Source: Litsea cubeba (taxonomy: Eukaryota > Streptophyta > Magnoliopsida > Laurales > Lauraceae). Taken from it: a stretch of 64,000 nt of DNA. The notes under the pieces were generated by a model, which worked only from the letters and a program-made list of their open reading frames with translations, was not told the origin of the DNA and searched no databases. Every line of letters begins with the position of its first letter. The first letter of the stretch is position 1. Shown one piece after another: positions 42,161 to 53,912 of the stretch. The stretch lies in the NCBI GenBank assembly GCA_012931725.1, contig CM022949.1, positions 50,243,390-50,307,389 on the forward strand, given 5' to 3'. Position numbers and translations under genes: made by a program.

Positions 42161-43260
42161 TGAGGATGTGTATCGATTACAGGCAATTGAACCAAGTGCA
42201 GTTAAGAACAAGTACCCACTTCCTAGAATAGATAAATTGTTTGATCAACCACAAGGAACCCGGTTCTTCTCGAAGATTGATCTACGTTCGGGGCACCATC
42301 AGCTACGTGTCAAAGGGGAAGAAACTCCTAAGACAGCGTTCCAGACTAAATATGGCCATTTTGAGTTTCTTGTGATGCCTTTTGGTTTGACAAATGCACC
42401 CGCAGTATTCATGGCATTAATGAACAAGATATTTACTCCTTAACTTGATCAATTCGTGGTTGTATTCATTGATGACGTGTTGGTTTATTCCAAGTCCAAG
42501 GAGTAGCATGAGCATCAGCGGGGGACTTCATTGCAACTTCTGAGAGACAGCCAGTTTTATGCCAAGCTGAGTAAATGTGAGTTCTAGTTAGAACATGTGG
42601 CATTCCTCGGCCACGTGACTTCCAAGGAATAACTGACAGTAGATTCTAAGAAGATAGAGGTAGTTGTCAATTGGGGTAGTCCACACAATGTAGCAGAGAT
42701 TCACAGTTTCCTAGGAGTTGCAGGCTATTACAGAAGATTCGTGAAAGGATTCTCTACTATTGCAACTCCTCTTACTAAGTAGACGAGAAAGAACATTCCT
42801 TTTGTTTGGACCAAGGAGTGTGAGAAGAGCTTTCAAGAATTGAAGACCAGATTGACCACAGCACCCATCCTCGCTTTATCATCTGGCTGTGGAGGATTTG
42901 TTGTTTTCACAGACGCATCAGGAGTTGGTTTGGGTTGTGTCCTTATGCAAAACGACAAGGTGATAGTGTATGGTTCGAGGCAGTTAAAAGAACATGAGAA
43001 GAAGTACGCCACCCATGATTTAGAGCTAACAGCTGTTGTATTTGCACTTAAGATGTAGAGACATTATTTATATGGTGAGAAGTTCAAGGTGCACTCAGAT
43101 CACAAGAGTTTACAATATCTGTTTACACTGAATGAGTTAAACAACAGACAGCGGAGATGGATGGAGTATATTAAAGATTATGATTTTCCTATCAAGTGCC
43201 ACCTTGGAAAAGTTGACGTGGTAGCAGATGCTTCGAGTAGGCATTCAGTGGGTTTATAGT
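42161..43260 (+). pseudogene. Gypsy reverse transcriptase and RNase H, many stops
   Basis: This continues the frame cut at 34063. It starts [12 protein letters not shown], then after a frameshift [49 protein letters not shown] and the catalytic VVFIDDVLVYSKSK. FLGVAGYYRRFVKGFS and the RNase H segment ([37 protein letters not shown]) follow, ending KVDVVADASSRHS. In-frame stops occur after IFTP, SKSKE, KCEF, TSKE, PLTK and ALKM; several are TAG where Trp (TGG) or Gln (CAG) is expected. This is the replication enzyme of the Tekay-like element, now inactive. Confidence 0.9.
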
Positions 43261-44829
43261 GCCTGAATGGAGATGGATGGAACAGTTTAGAGATTTAGAC
43301 GTTGAAGTTTGGCCTATCGGTGAGAAGGTGATGATTGCTAGCATGGCAGTGTGGGAACCGGAAATAATGAACATAATCAAGGAATGTTAGAAAGATGACC
43401 TAGGGTTGCAGCCTATCATTGAGCACATAGATGATAGGCCTAAGTTCAGATGATTGAGAGAGTCTCGTATTGCAAGGACCGGTTGTGCGTGCTAGATGTA
43501 CAGGACATAAAGACAGAGCTGATGAAGATGCACACCATACGAGGTATTCTATTCATCAGGGAAGCACTAAGATGTACCATAATTTGAAGAACCACTATTA
43601 GTGGATGAGTATGAAGAAAGAGATTGCAAAACTCTTGTTTCCAAGTGTTATACCTGTAAGGTGATCAAGACTGAACACAAGAAGTCTTCGAGTTTACTTC
43701 ACCAGTTAGATATTCCCAAGTGGAAATGGGAGCACATCACTATGGACTTCATATCAGGATTGCCAAATACCAGGAAAGGGAACGATGCTATATGGGTGAT
43801 CGTGGACCGATTGACCAAGTCAGCCCATTTCATACCATTCAAGACCGGCCGGTTTATGGATAAGATGGCCAAGCTATACAATGATGAGATTGTCAAGTTT
43901 CATGAAGTGCCTAAATCTATAGTATCCGATCGAGACACCAAGTTTGTCTCTCAGTTTTGGACTACGCTTCAGTCATCCATGAGCACACAGTTGAGATTCA
44001 GCACAGCTTACCCCATACGAACGGACAGTAAAAGCGCACTATTCAGACCCTAGAGGATATGCTCCGGGCATGTGTGTTGGATCTCAAGAAAGTTTGGGAT
44101 GAGAGTTTGCACCTCTGTGAGTTCTCCTACAACAACAGTTACCATTCTAGCATTGGCATGGCACCGTTCGAGGCATTATATGGACGTAGATGCGGGACTC
44201 TGGTGTGTTGGGAAGAGGTAGGAGTACGGAGTTTCCATGGACCATCTATGGTTGGTGATTCCAGCGAGAAAGTCAAGGTTGTGCAGGTGCGTCTGAAGGA
44301 ATCTAATGACCACCAGAAGAGCTATGCAGACAAGAGACGGAGACCACTAGAGTTTCAAGTTGGTGATAAGGCGTTTTTCAAGGTCTCCCCGATGCATGGT
44401 GTAGTCAGATTCGGCTAGAAAGGGAAGCTTTCCAAAAGATATGTAGGGCCGTTTGAGATTCGTACCCGAATTGGTGATGTCGCGTATCGTCTTGCCTTGC
44501 CACCAGAGTTGTCGAGTGTACACAATGTGTTCCACGTGTTGATGTTGCGCAAGTATATTCCAGATCCCACCCACGTGTTACCACGGTGTTACCACACGAG
44601 CCACTACAAATTAAGTTCGACGCATCTTATGTGGAGCAGCCAGCGCATATTATAGACACCAAAGAGACAGTTTTACGGACGAAGACCATTCCATGGGTCA
44701 AGGTTTAGTGGGAGCACCACCGTCCAAAGGAGGCTACGTAGGAACTCAGGGACCAGATCAGAAAAGCCTATCCTCATCTTCTTCCTGAGGAGGTGTATTT
44801 AGGCATTTGGAAGAGCAAATGTTCATTTT
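43261..44829 (+). pseudogene. Gypsy integrase with chromodomain-like tail, broken
   Basis: The open part at 43601-44053 shows the integrase core: HITMDFISGLP (first Asp), IWVIVDRLTKSAHFIPFK and SIVSDRDTKFVSQFW (second Asp). The frame changes around the PQTDGQ region near 44020. From 44059 it reads CEFSYNNSYHSSIGMAPFEA and LYGRRC, then VGDKAFFKVSPMHGVVRFG, a TAG, GKLSKRYVGPFEI and LPPELSSVHNVFHVLMLRKY. The last part, in another frame, has YVEQPAHIIDTKETVLR and PKEAT, a TAG at the Trp position, ELRDQIRKAYPHL, as in the chromodomain-like tail of Tekay/Del elements. The stop at 44828-44830 precedes the polypurine tract. Dead through several stops and frameshifts. Confidence 0.85.
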
Positions 44830-44838
44830 AGAGGGAAG
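44830..44838 (+). promoter_or_regulatory. Polypurine tract of the Tekay-like element
   Basis: AGAGGGAAG lies directly before the LTR start TGATATAAGG. Confidence 0.8.
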
Positions 44839-47803
44839 TGATATAAGGTCCCCGACCTCAATATGGTGTTTAACTTCTTAATATTGGTGATTAGCCTAAC
44901 TAATCTTGATTCTAGCTAATTAAGCGGGTTCAGTGGCTAAGCAAGTTTCTTTTATCATTAGAAAGTGGTTTACGAAGTTTCGTTTGATTCCGAGTTCCAT
45001 TAATCCTAATAGGGGGTTAGGTTGTGATTAATAGAAAATCACTTATTTTTTTGAAAATTTTCGTTTTCGCCGAATTTGGGTTCGTTGGAAAGATCTCGTC
45101 ATGCTCGTCATTTTCCGTTCTTGACTCATCACGATTCGACGCCCTACAGTCCCTCAAATAATCACATTTTCTCAAAATTCACTCAAAGAGGGCATTTTGG
45201 TCATTTCGCCCCTCATCCTCATTTTAAACTCAATCCAGCAACTTCCCTTCATTCGTTTCTTCTTTATTTTTTTTCAAAGGGTGTAACTATTGTGGCTTTC
45301 TTTTATTCCTCCTTCATTTCTCCTCTTGCATGTGCCATCTACAAGGGGAGATTCAAGCAACCAACTACACCATTCTCTTCATCTCCTCTTCCTTCACCTC
45401 TTGATCCAAAATTTGGTAAGTTTCCTATTCTCCATCCCTTCCAATTTCTCTTCTCATGCCTATAAATGGATTGCATGTTGATGGATCTCTCCTTTTCTCT
45501 TCCTTTGTGCTCCTTGACTGTAGGAGGAAGGTTTTTGAAAGTGTTTTGGCTATAGTGTGTGTGGAGAGGTTTCCCTTCATCTATCTTCTCGAATTTTCCT
45601 TATTTCACTCTCTTTGGTGTAGGCAAGTGGATTTGCTTTATATATTGAGCATGCATGTGTGTTATTTGTTTCTTGTTAATTCAATTGCCTAGAATTCCCT
45701 AAACTCCAAACTTGTCATGGTTAATTGGATTATATTCGCAAGATTGGGTTGAATGGACTTTAATTAAGGATAGATGATTTGATGAATGGACAGACTGTGG
45801 TTTGGAGGAGAGCATGGTGGCTCTATTTTGTGCTGGTTATAGCCATTCGAATGGTTTAGAAAAGGGTGGAGATGGTTTGGAACGAATAGAACTCGAGAAT
45901 TCAGCAAACAAAACTTTATGCATTTGAATATTCGAACTCTCCTTCCGAGTGTTCGAACTCTTGGCTTCTCGGGTGATTGGCCTAGAACGAACGTTTGAAC
46001 ACTCCTTCTGAGAGTTCGAACGCTTGGTAATTCTGATGGTTGACCGATTTTAGGCAGATTTTCGAACGGGCATAACTTTTGATATGTTCGTCGGATTTTA
46101 AAATTCTATATTTCGTTGGAAAGCTCTTGAAGCGTAGAATTCATTAGTCCACTCATTCTAATGATCAGAGGTTAGAAAATAAAGTGGATACTTAGATCAA
46201 TGAACCAAGCCTTTGTCTCTTTTGGAAAAGGACTCTTAACCTAGTTGGGACACCCTGTGACCCTACCCTTACCTGACCAACTTGGAGAAATGAAAATGGA
46301 GGAGAATTAGCTTGGTGTGCTCCGTCGGTCTTTTGGGCTTTCGTGTATGGTTGTAACTTGGCTGATTGCATATGAAATTGAGTCAATTGGTGCCCAATAA
46401 CTTCTGTACACCAAGGGCTCACCACACTATAACGTCGTTGACTCATCCTCCGTAAGCACTCCCTTGGGAATATGTGCAGTACACGATGGACAACCCTTGA
46501 CCTAGGATTGGCTTGTTCTTCACTCTTGGCTCACGAATTATGTAACCGTAGCTTGTCGTACCTTGTACACTCTAATCTTGTATCCTTGTATAATTGTCAC
46601 TTTACTTGTAAAATATGGATTTGACTGGACTTAGAGTGTATCCTTAGGTACCTTTGTCTTGTATTTGATGAACACGTGTGGATAGACTTTTTAAGAGGAC
46701 TACTCGGGGAACTTAGGAACTTGTCTTGTATGCCGACTTGACTTGGAGTAGCCCTCAACTTATTATCTTGCACCTTGTAATCTATCAACATGTGCTTATC
46801 TTGGATCTCGTGTCGTGCTAAAACCATCATTATCATCTTGCATTCATGACCAGCTGCAGTCTGATGATTACTGAGTGGGCCAGTTACTCGAAAACTAGGG
46901 TGGGCAGTCGGTTAGGACGGCGTCCATGGCACTGGATAACGACAGTCGGCTAGGACATCGTTGTTATCCCTAGCAGGTAGCTTTGGATACCACTAGAGCC
47001 GAACTTTGGGTATTCGTAGTCGGATAGGACGTCACTTATACCCCCGTGAGCTGACTAGGACATCCTCGGAGTCTCTTCTTACTTGGCATTGCATTTCATT
47101 AATGGTTATTCTTGTATAACTTGCTAGGATTTATATTGCTTACTTGATTCTCATATATACTCTTGCTTTTATGCCTAGCTTGTACCTTGATATCTCATAA
47201 TCATGTACCTGTCTTTATTCTTATTTGAAACATGTTATGAATAATGTGTATTACTTATCTTCTTGCTAACATATTGTTGATCCTTTATTCCTTGGTGTGC
47301 AGAGGACACATGTTATTATGCCGACCCGGATACTGAGGCAATCTAAGAGGATCCTCAGCCGGGGGAGGAGGACGAGGTACGAGAGTGGCGTGCTGATGAA
47401 GTAGCTTAGCGCCATCACTCCCGGCACCGGTGCGCGTTACACGGGGACATCCTTTATCGTGCCACTTCATTTCCATCTTTTGGACTTGTCTATCTTACTG
47501 TATATCTTTTGTACCAGGACCTGGTTTTTGCGATCGTCCTGATGTGTATAAACATTATATGTTTTGCCTTTTGAAACTTAAATATATAATAAAATGAAAT
47601 ACATACTTGCTTTGATATTTCTACAGGTTTAATGTTTGTGTTTACCGGACAAGTCCAGTTGATTATTTGTTAATGAGGCTCAACTACACAATCCTCACAG
47701 CGGACTTCGATCCTTGGGTATTAAGGGTAAGATTTTTTAATTAGCCCTAAAATTTACACCCCGGATCCGGTTTATTCACTAATCGGGTTTGGGGGACGTG
47801 ACA
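44839..47803 (+). repeat. 3' LTR of the Tekay-like element
   Basis: 2965 bp, starting TGATATAAGGTCCCC, three bases longer at its start than the 5' LTR, and ending GGACGTGACA. It differs from the 5' LTR at many scattered sites, more than the SIRE-like LTR pair does, so this element is older. It shares the TATA box, the TTCGAAC hairpins (about 45930-46025) and the CATAACTTTTGAT block (about 46070). Open frames at 45076-45692 are not genes. Confidence 0.9.
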
Positions 47804-47808
47804 GTGCT

Positions 47809-48159
47809 GGACGTCCAACACCTTCATTGCACGTCAAGAGTCCTCTCTCTCTCTCTCCTCTTTTGGTTTCTTTACTTGAGTGCTGAGGGTTTTCTTCTCA
47901 ATTGATATCCCACTATTCTTTTTGGGAAATACTCTGAGATTGGGTCATAACGTGGAAGATCGCAAGGCCTAGAAGATCGTGTCTGCAAAAGGATTTTTGT
48001 AAAATCAAGAATCAAGCATCAATAGTCTTGATTTGAGCACAACCGAGCTCCTTTGGTATTGATTTACACTGGTTGTAGTCGTAGATCTTTATACTTATTT
48101 GTGCATGTTCAAATCTTTCTTCTTTTCGATAGAACCGGCATTGGCCGATATTTTATACC
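47809..48159 (+). mobile_element. Copia LTR, second part, and leader
   Basis: The copia LTR resumes here after the gypsy insertion: CTCCTCTTTTGGTTTCTTTA, GAGTGCTGAGGGTTTTC, GGGTCATAACGTGGAAGA and TTTGAGCACAACCGAGCTCC match the copia LTR at 59490-59790. The LTR end and primer site are not clear, so the boundary with the coding part is approximate. Confidence 0.6.
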
Positions 48160-48955
48160 ATGGGTGAAACTAATCACATTTGCAATTCATTGGAGGGGTT
48201 TAGGAGAACCAAGAGGCTTAGTGATGACGAGATCATTGTGAGTCTTGGTTTAGAAGCTAAGGAAGAGGCGTTGTCAGTCGGAGTGGTTATTTTATATTTT
48301 TCAAATATTAAGTTGATTTTTTCAGACATTTTATATGTAGTGTCTTTAAGGCGGAATTTAATTTCAGTGTCAAGTTTACTAAATAATGGTTATTCTACTT
48401 TAATACATTGAAGTGGTGATTAAAAGGAATGGTTCCTTTATATGTTCTGGTAAGGTAATCAACGACTTATGTTTGTTAACTCCCACAATGTATGAGATGC
48501 ATGACATTGAAATAAAAATTAAGTCAAATAGACTATCGTTAAAGAGAAAGTCACCTTCATCTAATCCAACTAAACTTTGGCACCTAAGGCTAGGTCACAT
48601 CAACCTTCATTGGATTGACAAACTAGTGAAAGATGGTATCTTGCCTTCATTGGTGGTAGAACCAATACATGTCTGTGAGTCCTGTCTGGAAGAAAAAATG
48701 ACGAAAATAACCTTTTCTTCTAAGGGCAATAGGGCCAAAGATTTATTGGAATTTAGTGCATACCAATGTGTGTGGACCCATGAATGTAAGAGCGAGAGGT
48801 GGTTTTGAGTACTTCATCACTTTCAGAAATGATTACTAAAGGTATTGATACATATACCTGATGCACCGTAAGTCTGAGGCTCTTGAAAAGTTCAAAGAGT
48901 TTCGAGTGAGAGTGAGTCTCATTGACATATAGACTTCTCAATTTATACAAGAGAG
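48160..48955 (+). pseudogene. Copia protease to integrase fragment
   Basis: The first frame has TNHICNSLEGFRRTKRL, the copia protease region. At the active site, where D-(S/T)-G-A is expected, the sequence reads T-M-G-E, so the catalytic Asp is lost. SLRRNLISVSSLLNNGYS follows; after a frameshift near 48410 the pre-integrase domain (LWHLRLGHINLHWIDKLVKD, CESCLEEKM) appears, and after another near 48760 the integrase start (VHTNVCGPMNVRARGGFEYF). There the first catalytic Asp is Asn, and two stops replace Ser and Gly codons before YIYLMHRKSEALEKFKEF. Gag upstream and everything after the integrase start are missing. This belongs to the copia element whose LTR starts at 29584. Confidence 0.8.
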
Positions 48956-49380
48956 ATACACTGATAAGATAATAAGTTAAAATTCAAACTCTTAATCTAT
49001 CTAAAAATTTCTAACAACTTAAACCTAATCTCTAACATATTCTAATGGCTAGCCAAGATCAACAAGAGTGAGTTTGTATAAGGGTCATCCTTCTTTTACC
49101 CATCTCATCTTGACATAGATTTTTGATAGTATGACCTACTTGAATAGATGGAATCCTAGGAAAAATGCATCTTACACTTCGGAGATCCTATACATGAAAC
49201 TCATAGACCACTAACATTGAATATTGACTATTTTAAAGTAACGGGTGCTTTGGTCTTTGGATATAGTTTCAGGGTTTTAGTTGTTTTACAAGCTAATAAG
49301 ATGCAGGTCAAGCTACAAGATGGTATAGACAAAGGAGCCAAACAACAGAAGGACAAAAAATATCCGTAGAGAAAGTTGCT

Positions 49381-49382
<2 letters not shown>
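48956..49382. other. Non-coding stretch
   Basis: No recognisable coding sequence and no copia 3' LTR, so the copia element is truncated here. Confidence 0.4.

Positions 49383-49416
<34 letters not shown>
49383..49416. repeat. Poly-G tract (34 G)
   Basis: Uninterrupted G run followed by TGGTGGTGGTTTGGGGGC. It has G-quadruplex potential and explains the Pro-rich minus-strand open frames. Confidence 0.85.
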
Positions 49417-49417
<1 letters not shown>

Positions 49418-49740
49418 GGTGGTGGTTTGGGGGCAATCTCTTTTCGCTGTCTTGGAACATGTAAATTGATTTTTGAGTTATACATTTGGATGTAAATCCA
49501 CCATCAAATATCCGGATTTTCCATATCCAAAATACATTAGGCATCTTAAATGAGATAACCAACAAACTTGTTCCCTTTGGGATATACTAATGAATACATT
49601 TCCAACAATTTGCATTATAATTATCACTATACTAATTTTCCATATGCCTCACTTGCAATATTAGATTTACATGTCACATTTGATCCTATATCTTGAATGA
49701 TATAGCAACACATCTAACTTCATATGCACTTATTAATAAA

Positions 49741-50087
49741 TTAACGAGGTTCTAATTCACTAATTGACACATCATTCTTAGACATTCTTGATGACTTTCT
49801 CCGCGATGAATCTAAATGACTTCCTTGTGACGAGTCACTTATTTGAAATCTTGGCTCCATTATACTACTGACGAAAAACGCAGGTGCTGAAGGTGCCGGC
49901 AAAATGATAGAGAAACTATTGAGCATGACAACAACTGAAGACATAAGGGGTCTTGCAGTTGCATTTTTCCTGAACACACAATAAACCGATGTGGATGCTT
50001 CTCATAGCTTTCACTTCTCGAACAATGCTCACTTATAGTTGGGTCAATGACCTCCAAAACAGTTCCATTATTCCATGCTCTCCATAC
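49741..50087 (-). pseudogene. CRK last exon with two 1-base insertions
   Basis: Starts after TTGTAG with VWRAWNNGTVLEVIDPTISE. An extra A in the A-run opposite 50019-50021 and another opposite the T-run 49964-49968 shift the frame. Removing them in thought gives the family pattern of RSIHIGLLCVQ followed by NATARPLMSSVVVMLN. The C-terminus reads SKNDVSISELEPR and then a stop. Confidence 0.8.
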
Positions 50088-50178
50088 CTACAACAAGCCA
50101 TCAATGTTTGAATTAATATCTATGATGTTTTCAGACATCCTCTCAAGATTCAAAAACACAAGAAGAATTCATACTTAC

Positions 50179-50329
50179 ATAGCTTAGAATGTCCCCACCT
50201 CGGTCTGTTTGGTAAAATGTATTGTTCCTTTGACCACTTACAATTTCTAAGAGTAACACACCAAAGCTAAATACATCTGATTTAAATGAAAATTGTCCAT
50301 GCATAGCATACTCTGGGGACATATATCCA
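50179..50329 (-). CDS. CRK exon with activation-loop end (151 bp)
   Basis: Begins with T that completes a Tyr codon from the previous exon, then [20 protein letters not shown], the P+1 loop and F-helix region with the conserved Asp. It ends RGGDILSY before GTAAGT. The frame is intact. Confidence 0.85.
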
Positions 50330-51012
50330 CTGGATTTCATTATCATGAAAGGAGAATGTTAACAAGTATAATATAAACATTGTAATCTAATTGCAAATGA
50401 TATACAAAGAAATTCTTAAAGTTTGAAAATATCATATCCATATCAACAACTTATTTGAAGCTAATGTTGATGATTCTAAACATCCAAATGATAGATCTTG
50501 TCATTATAGAAAGTCCTAAGTACATTCATCCATATTGGATTATGTTGCGTATTGTGGGTATCATCTTACTAATTAAGGAGATATAACATGTCTCACATCA
50601 TATGGGTCTAAATAATAAAATAAAGCATATTTCATATTTTTATAAGCGGTGTGAGCGCATACCAAGTATGAGTGCACGATATGTTACAATATCCATGGTT
50701 ATAGGAAAACAAAAAAATGATATTTCTAACCTGGTTGTATGAACCACCTCGATGCATACAAATCACATGAGTAAAGCTACTAAAAGATCTCAATTTGGTG
50801 TAACATTTATTTAAGGGCTCCAAACTATAATAATTATACATAGAAAATTGATTTAGGCCTTTAAATAGGTGATACTGATTATTAGAATATATCAATATTT
50901 GGCCCACCTTTAATCCACACTAACACCTTATGATCCCAACATATACCCAACTGTCAGTACTATCATGCGTGGAGGTCTGCCTATAGGTTCATTGAAGAAT
51001 TCTTCTCTCTAA

Positions 51013-51679
51013 GGGCCTGTTTCTTTGTAAGAATTCTTGGAATTCATGTCTGTTGGATTTTGTAGAAATTGAGAAGCTGGAATTTTGAAATGCTACAAAT
51101 TCTAGCATTCCTAAATTCTCCGTTTCTTTTATACCTAGAATTCCTGCCTGAGAATCTCTGTACATTGCAATGATCTTCATCCCAGTTCTGTCCAAAGAGG
51201 TTGGATACATGAATTCTGGAGTTTATTCGGTCTCGATGTAGGAGGACATGGATTTCTTGTACAAGCATTGAGGAGGATGGTATGGTTTTGAAAGATGTCA
51301 GATGAAAATGAAATTGAGATTAGATCAAAAGAAAGGTGTGGATTTGGGAGGTTTTGGGTTTCATGGAACCAGATATATGAAAGGAGTGGAAAGAAAGAAG
51401 ATAACCAGATCTGATTTTTTTTTTAGAGGTGCAGTGGAGAAGATGACCTTCCACCGTCAGAGAGAGCCGGAGTTCTAAGGAAGCCTCCCGGAATGCCAGA
51501 ATTTATAAATGCTGGAGCAAGGGCTAGCATTTGGGAATTCCACTTTTTTGGAATTCCAAAATACTGTTTGCCTCAAATGCTGCGAATCCTAGTAAATGAA
51601 CATAGCATTTCTGACTGGAATTCAGGAATTCACAGACAGCCTGAATTCCTGTCAGAAATGCTTGGAAAGAAACAGGCCC
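51013..51679. mobile_element. Tourist-like (PIF/Harbinger) MITE in the CRK intron
   Basis: The ends GGGCCTGTTTCTTT and AAAGAAACAGGCCC form a perfect 14-bp inverted repeat flanked by TAA on both sides (51010-51012 and 51680-51682), the 3-bp duplication of PIF/Harbinger elements. The interior is AATTCC-rich and folds back in part (GAATTCTTGGAATTC, GGAATTCAGGAATTC). No transposase. Confidence 0.85.
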
Positions 51680-52116
51680 TAAGTCATTAGCTTTGTCTTA
51701 GAACTAGTAAAAAAATGGAATAAACTTTTCTCGAGTTTGAGGTAAAGACTTGACATGGTTCTTAATCCAATGACTTTTATTTGAAAATTCCAAGATACAA
51801 GCACTGATAGACCATGAGGGTTCATTTGGACGCGGAGAAGATAGGAAAATGATCTATACATATAAATGAATCAGAGGCATTTAACGAGGAATTTTTATGA
51901 CTAGATAACTTCTAGGAAGTTGAGACCAGGACTCTTTCAAGATGACTAAAACTAAAAATGGTTTATAATTGATAATTTTTTTCTTGAAGGTAAAATTTGT
52001 ATTAAGGAAGAGAGCAGTAGAACAGAAAAGCCCCCAGAACAAGGAGACAACCAGTCAGGGAGCTTACAGAAATGCCCACCCAAAGAACAAAAAAAACTAA
52101 AGAAAAAACAAGGGAG

Positions 52117-53460
52117 CTAGACCACCAAATAAACATTAAACAACATTAGATAATCACACCAAAAAAAAACCAGGATTAGGTGTAAAGGCAAGTTCGAATT
52201 CAAACTTGGGACATAAGTGACCATGCCATTCAAACGAGCTAAGAAGATCAACTTAGCTCTCTCCAAGAAAGGCTTCCCATTATTGTGCTTAGAATCATTC
52301 CGGAGGGACCATAAGATAAAGATGGCGTGGAAGAAGATAGCTACTGCACGTTTTCTTCCGGAGACATCTCCATCCTTAGTGATAGTCTTCCACATAACTG
52401 AAGCAGAAAGAAGGGAGGGAAGCATAGCTCCATAAGGACTGAGAAGCCAAATCCAGAACTATTGGGCCAGGGAGCAAGAGAAAAATAGATGCAGGTCATT
52501 TTCCTCTCCACTGAGATAGATGTGGCATCTAGAGGCCATGGACCATCCTTTGTGTTTAGCCTAATAGTCAATCAGAGTTTTCCTGTGCATAAGATGCCAA
52601 CTTAGGCAAGCCAAACGAGGGTTGACAAATTTATTCTAGATTAGGCCAGACCAACTTATTTCAGCAAGCATTTGTTCTCAGTAGGATCATGATCTATCCA
52701 ATTATCGAACCACGGACTAATGGACTGACCATTACCTACAACCCATCTACTGTCCCTCTGAAGAAGGAAAGACAGGGATCTAAGTTTCTTCCAAATACAA
52801 GAGCCGCTCCTTGGATTCCTAGAATACCAGATCGAAGGACCTCTGAAATATGTTGCTCAAAACCACTTGGCCAAAAGAGAGTCCACGGTGATTGCCGACC
52901 AAGCTAATTTCAGCAAGTAGGCTTCATTAAACTCCTTCAACCTTTGCAAGCCTAGACCTAAGCAAACTATCTTCCATCTAATGGGATTACTTCTCAATCT
53001 GTCCGGATCTGCAGACCACAGGAAATTCCTCATTAGCCTCTCAGTTTGAAGGCATATTTGCTAGGGAGAAGGATGGCAAGAGAAATATAGAGAGGGATGG
53101 AAGAAAGAACATGCTTGACCAGGGTTAGTCTACTAGCAAAAGAGAGGCATTTTCTCTTCCAACCTGCAAGCCTTGATCTGAAAGAATCAAGGATCTGGTT
53201 GAAGTAAGTATGTCGAGCACTGCTAAAGAAGAGAGGAACCCCAAGATAGACAGAAGGCAAAGGAGCTTGACTAATTTGGAGAAGCCCTGTGACCATGTGA
53301 GCTCTTCTAACATTGCATTTACCCATAAATAGTTGGCTTTTCTGAAGATTGAAACACTGGCCCGAGGAATCTTGATGTAGACACATAAAAAAGACAAAGG
53401 ACTACCACTGAGTCTGAACCCTGGAAAGACTTGATAAAAGAAGAATGGAGAGAATAGTCT
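52117..53460 (-). pseudogene. LINE reverse transcriptase C-terminal part
   Basis: The frame 53386-53033 has SGQCFNLQKSQLFMGKC, PLPSVYLGVPLFF and RLAGWKRKCLSFASRLTLVK, the thumb and connection region after the YADD box. Further on, MRNFLWSADPD-like text and, in shifting frames, SRCHIYLSGEENDLHLFFSC (zf-RVT type) and FILWSLRNDSKHNNGK are seen. Several frameshifts and stops are present. The catalytic core upstream is absent because other sequence occupies 53540-55500. Confidence 0.8.
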
Positions 53461-53539
53461 ATGACGAAGGGATTGGTATACCCCCAGCCTCCACGGTACC
53501 TACCTCCGTCTATAGACAAAGGCAGATTGAGGGAGGCAG

Positions 53540-53888
53540 GGAGAATGAAAGAAGGCTAACACGTGTGAAATGGCCTATAAAAAGAGGACGCTAATCCTAA
53601 GGAAGGGACGACGGAAAAGGGGGATGAGGATAATGACATAGAAATGGCTCATCTAGGGGAGAAAGGGAAGAGGTGAATTGAGCCTCAGTTGTCTTCTCTT
53701 TCCTCTCTGAAGAGAAAGACCATCGTTAGTAATTTCTTTGTAAACAGGGGTACTAGCAGTCCGAGAAACGAACATACCAGAAGCTTAGTGTAACGTCCGG
53801 GATCTCTGGTTGTTGAAATAGAATTGTCATATGCACACACATTTCTTCTTCTACACCTGCATTTAGTTATATATATTTTCTGTTTACA
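53540..53888 (+). mobile_element. Gypsy LTR fragment inside the LINE
   Basis: A TATA box (GCCTATAAAAAG, about 53572-53583) is followed by a CT-rich part and an end TGTTTACA at 53888. Five bases later comes a primer binding site. The start of the LTR and any partner copy were not found. Its insertion coincides with loss of the LINE reverse transcriptase core. Confidence 0.55.
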
Positions 53889-53893
53889 TATTA

Positions 53894-53912
53894 TGGCGAC
53901 TCCACTAGGGAC
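53894..53912 (+). promoter_or_regulatory. Primer binding site, TGGCGACTCC type
   Basis: TGGCGACTCCACTAGGGAC after the LTR end matches the primer site common in plant Tat/Ogre-like gypsy elements, where a tRNA-Arg primer has been proposed (from memory). Confidence 0.6.

Larger units (their letters stand above)
30666..47803 (+). mobile_element. Tekay/Del-like Ty3/gypsy chromovirus with nested insertion
   Basis: LTRs at 30666-33616 and 44839-47803 begin TG and end GTGACA. The flanks GGGCT (30661-30665) and GTGCT (47804-47808) fit a 5-bp target duplication with one mismatch. A tRNA-iMet primer site follows the first LTR and a polypurine tract precedes the second. The coding part starts inside pol: gag and protease are missing. 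The order reverse transcriptase, RNase H, integrase, then a chromodomain-like tail is that of chromoviruses, and the integrase tail resembles the Tekay/Del clade. Stops and frameshifts are frequent, so it is dead. A SIRE-like element (34064-42160) sits inside the reverse transcriptase. It lies within a copia LTR. Confidence 0.85.
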
